From NCBI RefSeq assembly GCF_001999285.1, contig NZ_MLHN01000018.1, positions 1 to 64,000 of the forward strand: a stretch of DNA of 64,000 nucleotides, written 5' to 3'. The stretch is from Rodentibacter genomosp. 1. Its GTDB lineage: Bacteria; Pseudomonadota; Gammaproteobacteria; Enterobacterales; Pasteurellaceae. Below the pieces are notes generated by a model. That model was not told where the DNA came from. It saw only the letters and a program-made list of their open reading frames with translations, and did not search any database. Within the stretch, counting starts at the first letter, position 1. Every line of letters begins with the position of its first letter. Position numbers and translations under genes: made by a program. Below, one piece after another: positions 1 through 8,809 of the stretch.

Positions 1-18
1 ATCCTTCACGACCCACCA
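1..18 (+). tRNA. tRNA-Lys, 3' end only
   Basis: The first 18 bases are identical to the 3' end (T-arm part, acceptor strand, discriminator and CCA) of the complete tRNA-Lys(UUU) at 25118-25193. The rest of the gene lies before the window. Other tRNAs could share these 18 bases, so the Lys identity is inferred from the match. Confidence 0.8.
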
Positions 19-219
19 TTTGTCCAATTTATACTTAAAGTTTTTCTTAGTTTTCTAATATTACTCATCTAGTCTAAAAGCTAGTCTTTGCGTTCTCTCA
101 TTTATAGTTGTCCACTTTATTGATAAGTAATCTTTATCATTAAGATAAGAAAATTCTGACCTAAATTAAAGGTTATTGTGATAGAATATCCCTCATATTT
201 AGTCAGATAATAAAGTATT

Positions 220-939
220 ATGCTTGATAATGTCCGTATTGTTCTCATCGAAACTTCACACAGTGGAAATATTGGTTCTGCGGCAAGAGCGATGAAGACT
301 ATGGGGCTTTCTCAACTATGTCTTGTTGCGCCTAAGGCAATTGATGAACAAGCTCTTGCACTTGCGGCTGGGGCGGAAGATATTGTCAATAATGCACATA
401 TTGTTTCTACGTTTAATGAGGCTGTTTCTGATTGCTCTTTAGTGGTAGGTACAAGTGCACGTTTACGTCATCTACAGAGCACATTGATCGAGCCTAGAGA
501 GTGTGCGAAAAAAGTTGCACAACATCAAGGAAATGTTGCTATCGTTTTTGGACGAGAACGTGTGGGCTTGCATAATGATGAATTACTTAAGTGTCATTAT
601 CATTTAACGATTCCGGCTAATCCTAACTATTCCTCGTTAAATTTGGCCATGGCGGTTCAACTTGTCTGCTATGAATTACGTATGGTACAGCGAATAGAAC
701 AAAGGTATTCTGATATCAGTTCTGACAGCCAATATGCAACAGCACAGGATATGGAATATTTTTTCAAGCATACCGAGCGACTATATCAAGATCTTGGGTT
801 TATTCAAAATCAAGGTGTGATGCAAAAGTTAAGACGTTTATATAATCGTATCAATATAGAACAGAACGAATTAAATATTTTACGTGGCATGTTAAGTGCG
901 GTTGAGAAACGAGTAAATTTGCCTAAAATAAATAGTTGA
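220..939 (+). CDS. trmJ: tRNA (cytidine/uridine-2'-O-)-methyltransferase TrmJ
   Basis: TrmJ methylates the 2'-OH of the wobble-loop residue 32 of several tRNAs using SAM. The 239-residue protein shows the three SPOUT-family motifs in order: an N-terminal NIGSAARAMKTMG block (about residues 17-29), VFGRERVGL (about 109-117), and the C-terminal knot motif with NPNYSSLNLAMAVQ (about 133-146). It lies just upstream of iscR, as in E. coli and H. influenzae. The shine-dalgarno before the ATG is weak. The gene's 3' end overlaps the IscR box at 932-956. Family assignment is firm. Confidence 0.95.
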   Translation: MLDNVRIVLIETSHSGNIGSAARAMKTMGLSQLCLVAPKAIDEQALALAAGAEDIVNNAHIVSTFNEAVSDCSLVVGTSARLRHLQSTLIEPRECAKKVAQHQGNVAIVFGRERVGLHNDELLKCHYHLTIPANPNYSSLNLAMAVQLVCYELRMVQRIEQRYSDISSDSQYATAQDMEYFFKHTERLYQDLGFIQNQGVMQKLRRLYNRINIEQNELNILRGMLSAVEKRVNLPKINS

Positions 940-956
940 TTAGTTTAGTCGGATAT
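932..956 (+). promoter_or_regulatory. Type 1 IscR-binding site
   Basis: This 25-base stretch fits the E. coli type 1 IscR consensus (ATASYYGACTRWWWYAGTCRRSTAT) at 22 of 25 positions, by my count, including an intact AGTC right half. It lies 34 bases before iscR and overlaps the trmJ stop codon. Family knowledge: [2Fe-2S]-IscR binds such a site to repress its own operon. That this site does so here is inference. Confidence 0.75.
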
Positions 957-989
957 GTAAAGATTATCAGGATTTTTTAAGGAAACTTT

Positions 990-1439
990 ATGAAACTTAC
1001 CTCAAAGGGGCGTTATGCTGTGACGGCTGTTTTGGATATAGCATTAAATTCTAGCGTTGGTCCTGTAAACCTTGCTGATATTTCTGAACGTCAAAATATT
1101 TCACTATCTTATTTAGAGCAGCTTTTTGCTAAGTTACGCCGTGGAGGATTGGTAAAAAGTGTCCGTGGACCTGGTGGGGGGTACCAACTTGGTTTACCAA
1201 GCGAACAAATTTCTGTCGGCATGATTATTTCTGCAGTGAATGAGAATATTCATGTTACAAAATGTTTGGGAGGAGGAAATTGCCAACAAGGTACGGAATG
1301 TTTAACTCATACCCTTTGGGAAGAATTAAGTAATCGTATTGAAAGCTTTTTGAATGACATTACCCTGGCAGAGCTTGTAAATAAGCATGTTAAGGCTCAT
1401 TCTCATCGCACTGAAAATTTAATATTAGTCAATCAATAG
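990..1439 (+). CDS. iscR: Fe-S cluster sensor and transcription regulator IscR
   Basis: An Rrf2-family repressor that senses Fe-S status and controls the isc operon. Residues 1-60 form the winged helix-turn-helix, and the cluster ligands Cys92, Cys98, Cys104 and His107 sit at the same positions as in E. coli IscR. At 149 residues it is slightly shorter than the E. coli protein. An AAGGA ribosome site precedes the ATG. It heads the isc operon, with its own binding box directly upstream, so autoregulation is likely. Confidence 0.97.
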   Translation: MKLTSKGRYAVTAVLDIALNSSVGPVNLADISERQNISLSYLEQLFAKLRRGGLVKSVRGPGGGYQLGLPSEQISVGMIISAVNENIHVTKCLGGGNCQQGTECLTHTLWEELSNRIESFLNDITLAELVNKHVKAHSHRTENLILVNQ

Positions 1440-1494
1440 GAAAGTAGCCGTTTATTTTAAGGCGGTCAAATTTAGAATGATTTTAGGAGTGAAA

Positions 1495-2709
1495 ATGAAA
1501 TTACCTATTTATTTGGATTATGCAGCAACCTGTCCGGTAGATGAACGAGTTGCTAAAAAAATGATGGAGTTTTTAACCATTGATGGCACGTTCGGGAATC
1601 CGGCTTCACGCTCCCATAAGTTTGGTTGGCAAGCGGAAGAGGCAGTAGATATTGCACGTAACCAAATTGCTGATTTAATCGGAGCGGATTCTCGTGAAAT
1701 TGTATTCACATCTGGCGCAACAGAATCTGATAACTTGGCGATTAAAGGTGCTGCGCATTTTTATCAAACCAAAGGTAAACATATTATTACCTGTAAAACC
1801 GAACATAAAGCGGTACTAGATACTTGTCGTCAATTAGAACGTGAGGGTTTTGAGGTAACTTATTTATCGCCGGAATCTGATGGTCTCATTGATTTAGAAA
1901 AATTCAAAGCAGCACTTCGTCCTGATACGATTTTAGTGTCTATTATGCACGCAAATAATGAAATTGGTGTGTTGCAAGATATTAAAGCGATAGGCGATCT
2001 TTGCCGTGAAAATAAAACTCTTTTCCATGTTGATGCAACCCAAAGTGTGGGGAAAGTCGCAATTAATCTTTCCGAATTGCCGGTAGATTTAATGTCAATG
2101 TCTAGTCATAAGCTTTATGGACCTAAAGGTATTGGGGCATTGTATGTACGCCGTAAACCACGTGTGCGTTTAGAAGCGATTATTCATGGTGGTGGTCATG
2201 AGCGTGGTATGCGTTCCGGTACGTTACCCGTTCACCAAATTGTGGGTATGGGTGAGGCTTATCGTATTGCAAAAGAAGAAATGGCAACAGAAATGCCTCG
2301 TTTGAAAGCGCTTCGTGACCGTTTATATAACGGTTTGAAAGATATTGAAGAAACTTATGTTAATGGTTCTATGGAACATCGTCTTGATAATAATTTAAAC
2401 ATTAGTTTTAATTATGTAGAAGGTGAATCACTAATGATGGCATTACGTGATATTGCGGTTTCATCCGGCTCTGCTTGTACTTCTGCAAGCCTTGAACCAT
2501 CTTATGTATTAAGAGCATTAGGCTTGAATGATGAACTAGCACATAGCTCAATTCGTTTCACTCTGGGACGTTATACAACCGAAGAAGAAATTGATTACAC
2601 CATTAATTTGATGAAAGGTGCGGTTGAAAAATTGCGTGCTTTATCTCCATTATGGGATATGTTCAAAGAAGGGGTTGACCTCAACACCATTGAGTGGTCT
2701 GCTCACTAA
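1495..2709 (+). CDS. iscS: Cysteine desulfurase IscS
   Basis: A PLP enzyme that takes sulfur from cysteine and passes it to IscU and to tRNA-thiolation proteins. The start at 1495 was chosen because it has an AGGAG site five bases upstream and gives 404 residues beginning [12 protein letters not shown], the same length and start as E. coli IscS. An in-frame ATG at 1477 would add six residues. [10 protein letters not shown] carries the PLP lysine, and the mobile loop [10 protein letters not shown] carries the catalytic cysteine. Confidence 0.97.
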   Translation: MKLPIYLDYAATCPVDERVAKKMMEFLTIDGTFGNPASRSHKFGWQAEEAVDIARNQIADLIGADSREIVFTSGATESDNLAIKGAAHFYQTKGKHIITCKTEHKAVLDTCRQLEREGFEVTYLSPESDGLIDLEKFKAALRPDTILVSIMHANNEIGVLQDIKAIGDLCRENKTLFHVDATQSVGKVAINLSELPVDLMSMSSHKLYGPKGIGALYVRRKPRVRLEAIIHGGGHERGMRSGTLPVHQIVGMGEAYRIAKEEMATEMPRLKALRDRLYNGLKDIEETYVNGSMEHRLDNNLNISFNYVEGESLMMALRDIAVSSGSACTSASLEPSYVLRALGLNDELAHSSIRFTLGRYTTEEEIDYTINLMKGAVEKLRALSPLWDMFKEGVDLNTIEWSAH

Positions 2710-2779
2710 GGTTTCATTTGCCGTTGATGATGATAGTATAAAACGGCATTTATTATTGATTTGAAAAAGGAAAGTTAAT

Positions 2780-3163
2780 ATGGCTTATAGCGAAAAAGTA
2801 ATTGACCATTATGAAAACCCACGCAATGTGGGGTCAATGGATAAAAAAGACAGCACGGTTGGCACGGGAATGGTTGGTGCCCCGGCTTGTGGTGATGTGA
2901 TGCAACTACAAATTAAAGTGAATGAAAATGGTATCATCGAAGATGCGAAATTTAAAACCTATGGTTGTGGTTCTGCGATTGCATCAAGCTCATTGATTAC
3001 AGAATGGGTGAAAGGCAAATCTTTAGAGGAAGCCGGTGCCATTAAAAACAGCCAAATTGCGGAAGAATTAGAACTGCCACCGGTGAAAGTTCACTGTTCA
3101 ATTTTAGCTGAGGATGCAATAAAAGCAGCAATTGCCGATTATAAAGCAAAGCAAGGTGAATAA
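2780..3163 (+). CDS. iscU: Fe-S cluster scaffold protein IscU
   Basis: The scaffold on which [2Fe-2S] clusters are built from IscS sulfur, then released with HscA/HscB help. The 127-residue protein keeps the three cluster cysteines (Cys37, Cys63, Cys106), Asp39, and the LPPVK motif at 99-103 that HscA recognises. It follows iscS by 70 bases and is followed by an uptake-sequence hairpin, which may lower transcription into iscA. Confidence 0.98.
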   Translation: MAYSEKVIDHYENPRNVGSMDKKDSTVGTGMVGAPACGDVMQLQIKVNENGIIEDAKFKTYGCGSAIASSSLITEWVKGKSLEEAGAIKNSQIAEELELPPVKVHCSILAEDAIKAAIADYKAKQGE

Positions 3164-3167
3164 ATAA

Positions 3168-3197
3168 AAAAGTGCGGTTGATTTTAACCGCACTTTT
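3168..3197 (+). terminator. Inverted pair of uptake sequences between iscU and iscA
   Basis: A perfect 12-bp stem (3168-3179 with 3186-3197, 6-base loop) made from two opposed AAGTGCGGT uptake cores, ending in a T run. Such pairs commonly serve as terminators in Pasteurellaceae. Here, inside an operon, it is more likely an attenuator or an RNA-end stabiliser. Confidence 0.7.
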
Positions 3198-3217
3198 GTT
3201 GATTTCTTGGGGGAAGA

Positions 3218-3541
3218 ATGAGTATTACATTAACAGAAAAAGCAGCACAACGCGTAAAGGCTTTTTTGGACAACCGAGGAAAAGGTATCGGTTTGCGTTT
3301 AGGGGTGAAAACATCAGGATGTTCCGGTTTAGCCTATGTACTTGAGTTTGTGGATGTATTAAATGAGGAAGATCAAGTCTTTGAACAGCACGGTGTAAAT
3401 GTGATTGTCGATCCAAAAAGTTTAGTGTATCTCAAAGGTATCGAATTGGATTATGTCAAAGAAGGCTTGAACGAGGGGTTCAAATATAATAATCCAAATG
3501 TGAAGGAATCCTGTGGCTGCGGTGAAAGTTTCCACGTTTAA
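3218..3541 (+). CDS. iscA: A-type Fe-S carrier IscA
   Basis: A-type carrier that helps deliver clusters, mainly [4Fe-4S], to targets. The 107 residues include the family's three conserved cysteines: Cys35 in TSGCSG, and Cys99 and Cys101 in the C-terminal SCGCGESF motif. Length equals that of the E. coli protein. A GGGGGAAG stretch upstream gives a good ribosome site. It sits in the standard isc order between iscU and hscB. Confidence 0.97.
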   Translation: MSITLTEKAAQRVKAFLDNRGKGIGLRLGVKTSGCSGLAYVLEFVDVLNEEDQVFEQHGVNVIVDPKSLVYLKGIELDYVKEGLNEGFKYNNPNVKESCGCGESFHV

Positions 3542-3558
3542 GTTTGAGTTAAAAGATA

Positions 3559-4077
3559 ATGTTAAATCCCTTTGAAATTTTTGATTTACCTGTTGATTTC
3601 CAGTTGGATACACAAGCGTTAAATAGCCGTTATCTGGAATTACAAAAGGCTTTACACCCTGATAATTTTGTTTCCGCCAGTGCCTCAGAGCAGAGAGTGG
3701 CAATGCAAAAATCAACAGAAGTGAATGATGCCTTAAAAACGTTAAAAGATCCGATTCTTCGTGCAGAAGCGATTGTTGCAATTCACCTAGGTGAACAACA
3801 AGATATTGAACAAAAGAGTACACAAGATATGGCGTTTTTAATGCAACAGTTACAATGGCGTGAGCAGTTGGAAAATGTAGAACGCCAAAAAAATGAACAA
3901 GCATTGGATGCACTGGCAGCCGAAATCCAGCAAGAAACACAGCAATTATTGACCGCACTTTCTCATAGTATCCAGACCCAACAGTGGACTCAGACCACGC
4001 AACTTTGTGATAAATTACGCTTTACACGTAAACTCAAAGAAGAAATTGAACGTGTAGAGGAACGCTTTTTTGAATGA
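3559..4077 (+). CDS. hscB: J-type co-chaperone HscB
   Basis: HscB brings IscU to the Hsp70-type chaperone HscA and stimulates its ATPase. The N-terminal J domain (about 1-75) carries HPD at residues 33-35, and the C-terminal helical part (about 90-172) is the IscU-binding region. The length of 172 residues matches the family (E. coli 171). A long ORF on the opposite strand here is only a shadow. Confidence 0.96.
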   Translation: MLNPFEIFDLPVDFQLDTQALNSRYLELQKALHPDNFVSASASEQRVAMQKSTEVNDALKTLKDPILRAEAIVAIHLGEQQDIEQKSTQDMAFLMQQLQWREQLENVERQKNEQALDALAAEIQQETQQLLTALSHSIQTQQWTQTTQLCDKLRFTRKLKEEIERVEERFFE

Positions 4078-4078
4078 T

Positions 4079-4107
4079 AAAGTGCCGGTGAAAATGACCG
4101 CACTTTT
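4079..4107 (+). terminator. Imperfect uptake-sequence hairpin after hscB
   Basis: The left arm is a mutated uptake core (one extra C) and the right arm (4097-4107) is a perfect reverse core followed by T residues. It lies between hscB and the DUF2625-like gene and may attenuate transcription. Confidence 0.45.
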
Positions 4108-4124
4108 AGTGATGTAACCCTATT

Positions 4125-4811
4125 ATGCAAACTCTCGAACAATTGATTTCCCCAGAAGCTTCTGCTTGGCCTACACTTTTAAAATGGATTGAACAGGCTC
4201 GCAATCATTGCCGAGTCATAAAGAAAGATCAGTCTAGTGCTGAACGTGAATTATTTACCATGCAAATGCCTACTTCATCCCCTATGGGCGCAGTGATTTA
4301 TGAAACGGGTGGTATTCTTATTCATTATGGTTGGTTACGTATTTTAGGCTCAGGGAGCTTTCAATTACCACGGGGGCTGATGGATTGGAATTTTAGTAAA
4401 TCTTTTAAAGAATCAGGGGAAAAACCGCAATATTTATTGGCGGCAGATGATGTCATTGGGGGCTATTTTGCGTTAAACGGTGGTTCTTTGGGGAATAATC
4501 TCGGTAAAGTTTACTATTTTTCGCCAAAAGATTTAGTTTGGCATAATTTGAATTTTACTTATACGGAGTTTCTAGCTTGGGCATTAAATGGCGATTTGGA
4601 AGCGTTCTACCAAGGCTTATTTTGGCAAAATTGGCACGAAGAAGTGAAACAACTTGATGGTAACCAAGTGTTTGTCTTCACTCCGGATTTAAACGAAGAT
4701 AAAGCGATGACAATGGATCAACGCCAAAAACGTGAAGTGAATATTGAAACCCATTATAATGCCTGTTTCGTTAAAAAAGATAAATTTGAAATGGCTTATT
4801 CTGTGGAATAA
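4125..4811 (+). CDS. DUF2625-like protein (HI0374 type)
   Basis: A 228-residue soluble protein with no signal peptide or membrane segment. It is rich in aromatic residues, with blocks such as GGILIHYGWLRILGSGSFQLPRG (about residues 63-85) and NGGSLGNNLGKVYYFSPKD (about 116-134). From memory it matches the DUF2625 family and the H. influenzae gene HI0374, which also lies between hscB and hscA. No function is known. Its place inside the isc operon is a Pasteurellaceae trait not seen in E. coli; a role in Fe-S assembly is only a guess. Confidence 0.75.
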   Translation: MQTLEQLISPEASAWPTLLKWIEQARNHCRVIKKDQSSAERELFTMQMPTSSPMGAVIYETGGILIHYGWLRILGSGSFQLPRGLMDWNFSKSFKESGEKPQYLLAADDVIGGYFALNGGSLGNNLGKVYYFSPKDLVWHNLNFTYTEFLAWALNGDLEAFYQGLFWQNWHEEVKQLDGNQVFVFTPDLNEDKAMTMDQRQKREVNIETHYNACFVKKDKFEMAYSVE

Positions 4812-4836
4812 CTTATTGAAATAGAAAAGAAATATT

Positions 4837-6696
4837 ATGGCATTATTACAGATTTCAGAACCCGGACAAACCGCAGCGCCTCATCAACATCGTTTAGCGG
4901 TAGGAATTGATTTAGGGACAACCAATTCCTTGATTGCGTCCGTAAGAAGCGGGCAAGCCCTGATTTTAAATGATGAGCAAGATCATAGCCTCGTCCCCTC
5001 CGTCGTGTATTATGGAAAAAATGGCAAACAGGTGGGGAGAGGCGCGTTTGCTCAAGCATCAAGTGATCCTAAAAATACGGTAATTTCCGCCAAACGCTTA
5101 ATCGGTCGGAGCTTAAGTGATGTACAGGCTCGCTATCCAACGATGCCTTATGATTTTGTGTCAAGTGAAAATGGCTTGCCATTAATTCTCACAAACCAAG
5201 GGAAAAAAAGCCCTGTGGAAGTGTCGGCTGATATTTTGGCACATTTAAACCACATCGCAGAACAGCGTCTTGGCTCAGAACTTTCAGGGGTTGTGATTAC
5301 CGTCCCTGCCTATTTTGATGATGCTCAACGCCAAAGTACGAAAGATGCTGCACGTTTGGCAGGATTGAATGTATTACGCTTATTAAATGAACCTACCGCA
5401 GCGGCAGTAGCATACGGTTTAGATAGTGGCCAAGAAGGGATTATTGCCGTTTATGATTTAGGCGGTGGCACCTTTGATATTTCTATCCTGCGTTTATCCA
5501 AAGGTGTGTTTGAGGTATTAGCAACCGGTGGTGATACAGCATTGGGGGGCGATGATTTCGATCATTGCATTGCTGACTGGGTGGTCAAACAAACACAGTG
5601 CCAACCACAAAATGTCAATCAGCAACGTGAACTGTTAACCCTTGCCTGTCAAACAAAAATTGCTTTGAGCAAGACGGAAAGTGCGGTCATTTCTTGGCAA
5701 GATTTTTCCATTACAATGACACGTGATCAATTTAATGAATTAATTCATCCTCTTGTAAAACGCTCGTTACTCGCTTGTCGCCGAGCATTAAAAGATGCGA
5801 ATGTGGAGGCAGATGAGATTCAAAATGTAGTGATGGTCGGTGGTTCAACACGTGTGCCTTATGTTCGTGAGCAAGTTGGCGAGTTTTTTGGTAAAACACC
5901 ATTAACGTCCATTGATCCGGATAAAGTCGTTGCACTAGGGGCGGCGATTCAGTCGGATATTTTAGTTGGCAATAAAACCGATGCCAATATGTTATTGCTT
6001 GATGTCGTGCCGCTTTCACTTGGTATTGAAACTATGGGGGGATTGGTGGAAAAAATCATTCCACGAAATACCACGATTCCTGTTGCCCGAGCGCAAGAAT
6101 TTACTACCTTTAAAGACGGTCAAACGGCTATGTCTGTACATATTGTGCAAGGTGAGCGTGAATTAGTGGAAGATTGCCGTTCACTGGGGCGCTTTACCCT
6201 ACGTGGCATTCCGCCAATGGCTGCCGGTGCTGCGCATATTAGAGTGACCTATCAAGTGGATGCTGACGGTTTATTAAGTGTCACTGCCATGGAAAAATCT
6301 ACAAAAGTGCAGGCATCTATTCAAATTAAGCCTTCTTATGGTTTAACGGATGAAGAAGTGACGGCGATGATCAAATCTTCCTTTGACCATGCACAAGAAG
6401 ATTTGCAGGCTCGTGAGTTGGCGGAGCAACGTGTGGACGCCGATCGTGTGATTGAGAGTGTGATTGTGGCATTACAGGCAGATGGTTCAGCGTTGCTTAG
6501 CACTGAAGAATTTCACCATATTGAGGCGGTGTTGGAACAATTGATAGCCCTGAAACAAGGTCATGATCGTCATGCTATCGCTCAGGGTATCAAAGCCTTA
6601 GATGCTGCTACGCAAGAATTTGCTGCAAGGCGAATGAATGCCAGTATTAATCGAGCCTTAACCGGTAAGAATGTATCGGATATGGAAGAATTGTAA
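4837..6696 (+). CDS. hscA: Hsp70-family chaperone HscA
   Basis: The specialised Hsp70 that uses ATP to drive cluster transfer from IscU. The 619 residues contain the nucleotide-binding domain (about 1-385), with GIDLGTTNS near residue 24, [12 protein letters not shown] near 205 and [13 protein letters not shown] near 332. The peptide-binding domain follows, with an alpha-helical lid at the C-terminus. Length is close to E. coli HscA (616). It carries one internal uptake core (about 5674). Confidence 0.97.
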   Translation: MALLQISEPGQTAAPHQHRLAVGIDLGTTNSLIASVRSGQALILNDEQDHSLVPSVVYYGKNGKQVGRGAFAQASSDPKNTVISAKRLIGRSLSDVQARYPTMPYDFVSSENGLPLILTNQGKKSPVEVSADILAHLNHIAEQRLGSELSGVVITVPAYFDDAQRQSTKDAARLAGLNVLRLLNEPTAAAVAYGLDSGQEGIIAVYDLGGGTFDISILRLSKGVFEVLATGGDTALGGDDFDHCIADWVVKQTQCQPQNVNQQRELLTLACQTKIALSKTESAVISWQDFSITMTRDQFNELIHPLVKRSLLACRRALKDANVEADEIQNVVMVGGSTRVPYVREQVGEFFGKTPLTSIDPDKVVALGAAIQSDILVGNKTDANMLLLDVVPLSLGIETMGGLVEKIIPRNTTIPVARAQEFTTFKDGQTAMSVHIVQGERELVEDCRSLGRFTLRGIPPMAAGAAHIRVTYQVDADGLLSVTAMEKSTKVQASIQIKPSYGLTDEEVTAMIKSSFDHAQEDLQARELAEQRVDADRVIESVIVALQADGSALLSTEEFHHIEAVLEQLIALKQGHDRHAIAQGIKALDAATQEFAARRMNASINRALTGKNVSDMEEL

Positions 6697-6772
6697 GGAA
6701 AAGAGCGGTTAAATTGAGATGATTTATTTAACCTAAGTTGTTTTTTAAGCATTGTGATTTGAGGAAAGTATT

Positions 6773-7114
6773 ATGCCAAAAGTGATTTTTTTACCAAATG
6801 AAGAATTTTGCCCAGAGGGTATGGTCGTGGATGCGGCTACCGGTGATAACTTATTAGACATCGCACATAATGCTGGGGTAGAGATTCACCACGCCTGCGA
6901 TGGTTCTTGTGCTTGTACCACTTGTCACGTGGTTATTCGTGAGGGATTTGATTCTTTAAATGAAACCAGCGATCAAGAAGAAGATATGTTGGATAAAGCT
7001 TGGGGTTTAGAAATGGATAGCCGCCTTTCTTGCCAGTGTGTTGTGGGTGAGGAAGATTTAGTAGTGGAAATTCCAAAATATAATCTTAATCATGCTAATG
7101 AGGCGGCTCACTAA
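6773..7114 (+). CDS. fdx: [2Fe-2S] ferredoxin of the isc system
   Basis: Adrenodoxin-type ferredoxin that supplies electrons for Fe-S assembly. The four cluster ligands are Cys42, Cys48, Cys51 (in [14 protein letters not shown]) and Cys87 (SRLSCQC). At 113 residues it is close to the E. coli protein. Its stop codon overlaps the iscX start by one base (TAATG), which indicates translational coupling. Confidence 0.97.
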   Translation: MPKVIFLPNEEFCPEGMVVDAATGDNLLDIAHNAGVEIHHACDGSCACTTCHVVIREGFDSLNETSDQEEDMLDKAWGLEMDSRLSCQCVVGEEDLVVEIPKYNLNHANEAAH

Positions 7115-7308
7115 TGAAATGGACGGATTCACAACGTATTGCGGAAGAATTGTATGATCGCTACCCAGATCTTGATCCTAAAACCGTACGTTTTACGGAT
7201 TTACATCAGTGGATTTGTGAATTAGATGGTTTTGATGATGATCCACAGAAATCTAACGAGGCGATTCTTGAAGCGATTTTATTGAAGTGGCTTGATGAGT
7301 TTGAATAA
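7114..7308 (+). CDS. iscX: IscX, IscS-binding regulator of Fe-S assembly
   Basis: Small acidic protein (64 residues) that binds iron and IscS and tunes cluster assembly. The sequence starts [20 protein letters not shown] and contains LHQWICEL followed by a DDDP acidic turn, all typical of IscX. It is the last isc gene, coupled to fdx, and followed by a strong terminator. Confidence 0.95.
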   Translation: MKWTDSQRIAEELYDRYPDLDPKTVRFTDLHQWICELDGFDDDPQKSNEAILEAILLKWLDEFE

Positions 7309-7366
7309 GCGTATTTTTCAATGAGTTAATACTCTATTATTAGAGGGTAATTAAGAGATAAGGAAT

Positions 7367-7404
7367 CTGCTCCCTAGCTTGGATAATTTCAAGCTAGGGA
7401 GCAG
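7367..7404 (+). terminator. Rho-independent terminator of the isc operon
   Basis: A perfect 14-bp stem (7367-7380 with 7391-7404) with a 10-base loop, followed by GTTGTTTT. It lies between iscX and the converging methyltransferase-like gene and could work in both directions. Confidence 0.85.
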
Positions 7405-7442
7405 GTTGTTTTAATTCTCAAAAATTCTCTTTTATCCTGTAC

Positions 7443-8121
7443 TTAATCAGTTAATTTTTGCACATATAGCTGATATCCGGGTAGTCCCTGAAGTACATGT
7501 ACTTTTCGTTGATAAGTATTGACATAATGGTCCACCGCAGGTTTTACTAACAAATAGTGATCATCTTCAGTTGGCTTGTTTGGTGACCAAAGGTAATCAT
7601 CAAATGCAATAATACCGTTGATTTTTACCAATTTGTGGGCAAGTAGGGCATCAAGTAATACATCAGGTGCTTCGTGGGAACCATCCACATAAATAAAATC
7701 AAAATAATTGTTATAACTATTGGCGAGTAATTCAATCATTTTAGGATGAGAGTAGCCTTTATGTTTTGTTATTGCAATTTTTAACTTGTTGAGTTTTTGA
7801 CAAGCTAAATTGAGATTATGGTCAAAGCGGTTTTCAACAGAACTCATATCCCAACGTCCTATATGTTCACGCCCACCTTCCCAACTATCAATACAGTGAA
7901 TTTCAATTTCACGATGGAACTCAAGTGCTTTTTCTAAGAAATGAACCGTCGAACGCCCTTCAAAGGAACCTACTTCTAATATTTTTTGTGGTTTAAAATG
8001 GTTAAAAATTGCATCTAAAGACGGTAAATTATGGCTAAACCAGTCAGAAGAAAAGATATAATCTATTGGTTGGTTGGTTGGTTGGTTGGTTGGTTGGTTG
8101 GTTGGTTGGTTGGTTGGTCAT
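7443..8121 (-). CDS. Phase-variable class I SAM methyltransferase-like gene, OFF as sequenced
   Basis: Read on the minus strand, an AGGAGG site and ATG (8121-8119) lead straight into 13 CCAA repeats. In the ATG frame this gives only 25 residues (M, TNQP repeats, then NRLYLFF and a TGA). One frame over, reading is open from the repeat end to the stop at 7443. It shows SAM motif I, ILEVGSFEGRST, and a later YVDGSHEAPDVLLDAL followed by IIAFDDYLW, a layout like the Methyltransf_24 family. The ATG joins this frame when the repeat number is a multiple of three (12 or 15), giving 224 residues at 12. The substrate is unknown; a role in modifying surface sugars or proteins is inference. The internal ATG at 7847 would lack motif I. 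Confidence 0.85.
8066..8117 (-). repeat. (CCAA)13 tetranucleotide repeat inside a coding start
   Basis: Thirteen exact TTGG units on the plus strand (CCAA on the coding strand), 52 bases, starting two bases after the ATG of the methyltransferase-like gene. CCAA repeats of this kind drive slipped-strand phase variation of haemoglobin receptor genes (hgp) in H. influenzae. Coding product of the repeat is TNQP. Confidence 0.97.
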
Positions 8122-8155
8122 GTTTCCTCCTAAATTATTAAGCGTCAACCATTTT

Positions 8156-8184
8156 ATAGTATTTTTATATTTGCTATCAATCAA
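8156..8184 (-). promoter_or_regulatory. Promoter of the phase-variable gene
   Basis: On the minus strand TTGATT (8184-8179), a 17-base spacer and TACTAT (8161-8156) form a good sigma-70 promoter. It places the start about 28 bases before the ATG at 8121, so the gene has its own promoter downstream of yobD. Confidence 0.6.
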
Positions 8185-8229
8185 CAAGCTTTTTAAAGAA
8201 AATCTCTCTATCTCTTTTATCTTAATCCA

Positions 8230-8691
8230 TTATTTGTCTGCACCGAAAAAATTTACTACACGCTGGCCGTCTTCTTCTCGAGCTAGAGGAGCAAAGAGAG
8301 ATTTTTTATTCTTCAAATTAATGATTAAAATATTATTTTGAGTGAGATTTAATTGGTGTATTTTTTGATAATCAATATAAATATTGAGATAGAAAATGCC
8401 TTCGGTTTTGAATATGAGCATCGAGGTACGGAAAAAGGTATTGTAAATTGCCAATATAATAATGGCAGCTAGCAAAAATAGGGTGGTTGATGAAATATAG
8501 CCTGATTGTGTAAAAGATTGATAAACCAAAATTATAATTAGGCCAATAAAGATCAGAGAATCAATTTTATGTTGTTTTTTTAATGGAACTTTTAATTTGG
8601 TTTGTCCCTTTCTCTTTTCTATGAGGAATTGTTCGTAAATTGCATAGGAAAAAAAGAGAAGGATTGTGAGGAATAAGATGACATTTACCAT
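8230..8691 (-). CDS. yobD: YobD/UPF0266 inner-membrane protein
   Basis: A 153-residue membrane protein with an N-terminal helix (about 3-20) followed by FAIYDQF-like SYAIYEQFLIEKRKG, then two more helices (about 44-62 and 69-87) and a soluble tail. This matches E. coli YobD (152 residues) along its length. Function is unknown. It follows manXYZ here as in E. coli, but a palindromic terminator lies between. Confidence 0.9.
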   Translation of the reverse strand: MVNVILFLTILLFFSYAIYEQFLIEKRKGQTKLKVPLKKQHKIDSLIFIGLIIILVYQSFTQSGYISSTTLFLLAAIIILAIYNTFFRTSMLIFKTEGIFYLNIYIDYQKIHQLNLTQNNILIINLKNKKSLFAPLAREEDGQRVVNFFGADK

Positions 8692-8766
8692 AAGTTACCT
8701 TTAAATAAAAACACTCATATTGAAAATGAGATTGGGGCAGATTATATAATTTGTGATGTTGTGCTG

Positions 8767-8798
8767 AAAATATACCGCTTGATCAAGCGGTATATTTT
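8767..8798 (-). terminator. Terminator after manZ
   Basis: A perfect 32-base palindrome (two 16-base halves centred at 8782/8783) with an A run on one side and a T run on the other. It lies 11 bases beyond the manZ stop, so it should end or reduce man transcription before yobD and could work from either side. Confidence 0.8.
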
Positions 8799-8809
8799 AT
8801 GAGAGCGGG

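Noticed and set aside
180-219. Second IscR box before trmJ
   Set aside because: Only the AGTC half fits; about 18 of 25 positions match, too few to support.
3422-3958. 178-codon minus-strand frame over iscA and hscB
   Set aside because: Antisense shadow of two well-conserved genes; no ribosome site or recognisable domain.
8066-8341. Plus-strand open frame with a GWLV repeat
   Set aside because: It is the translation of the TTGG repeat in the wrong strand; no ribosome site and no family. The real gene is on the minus strand.
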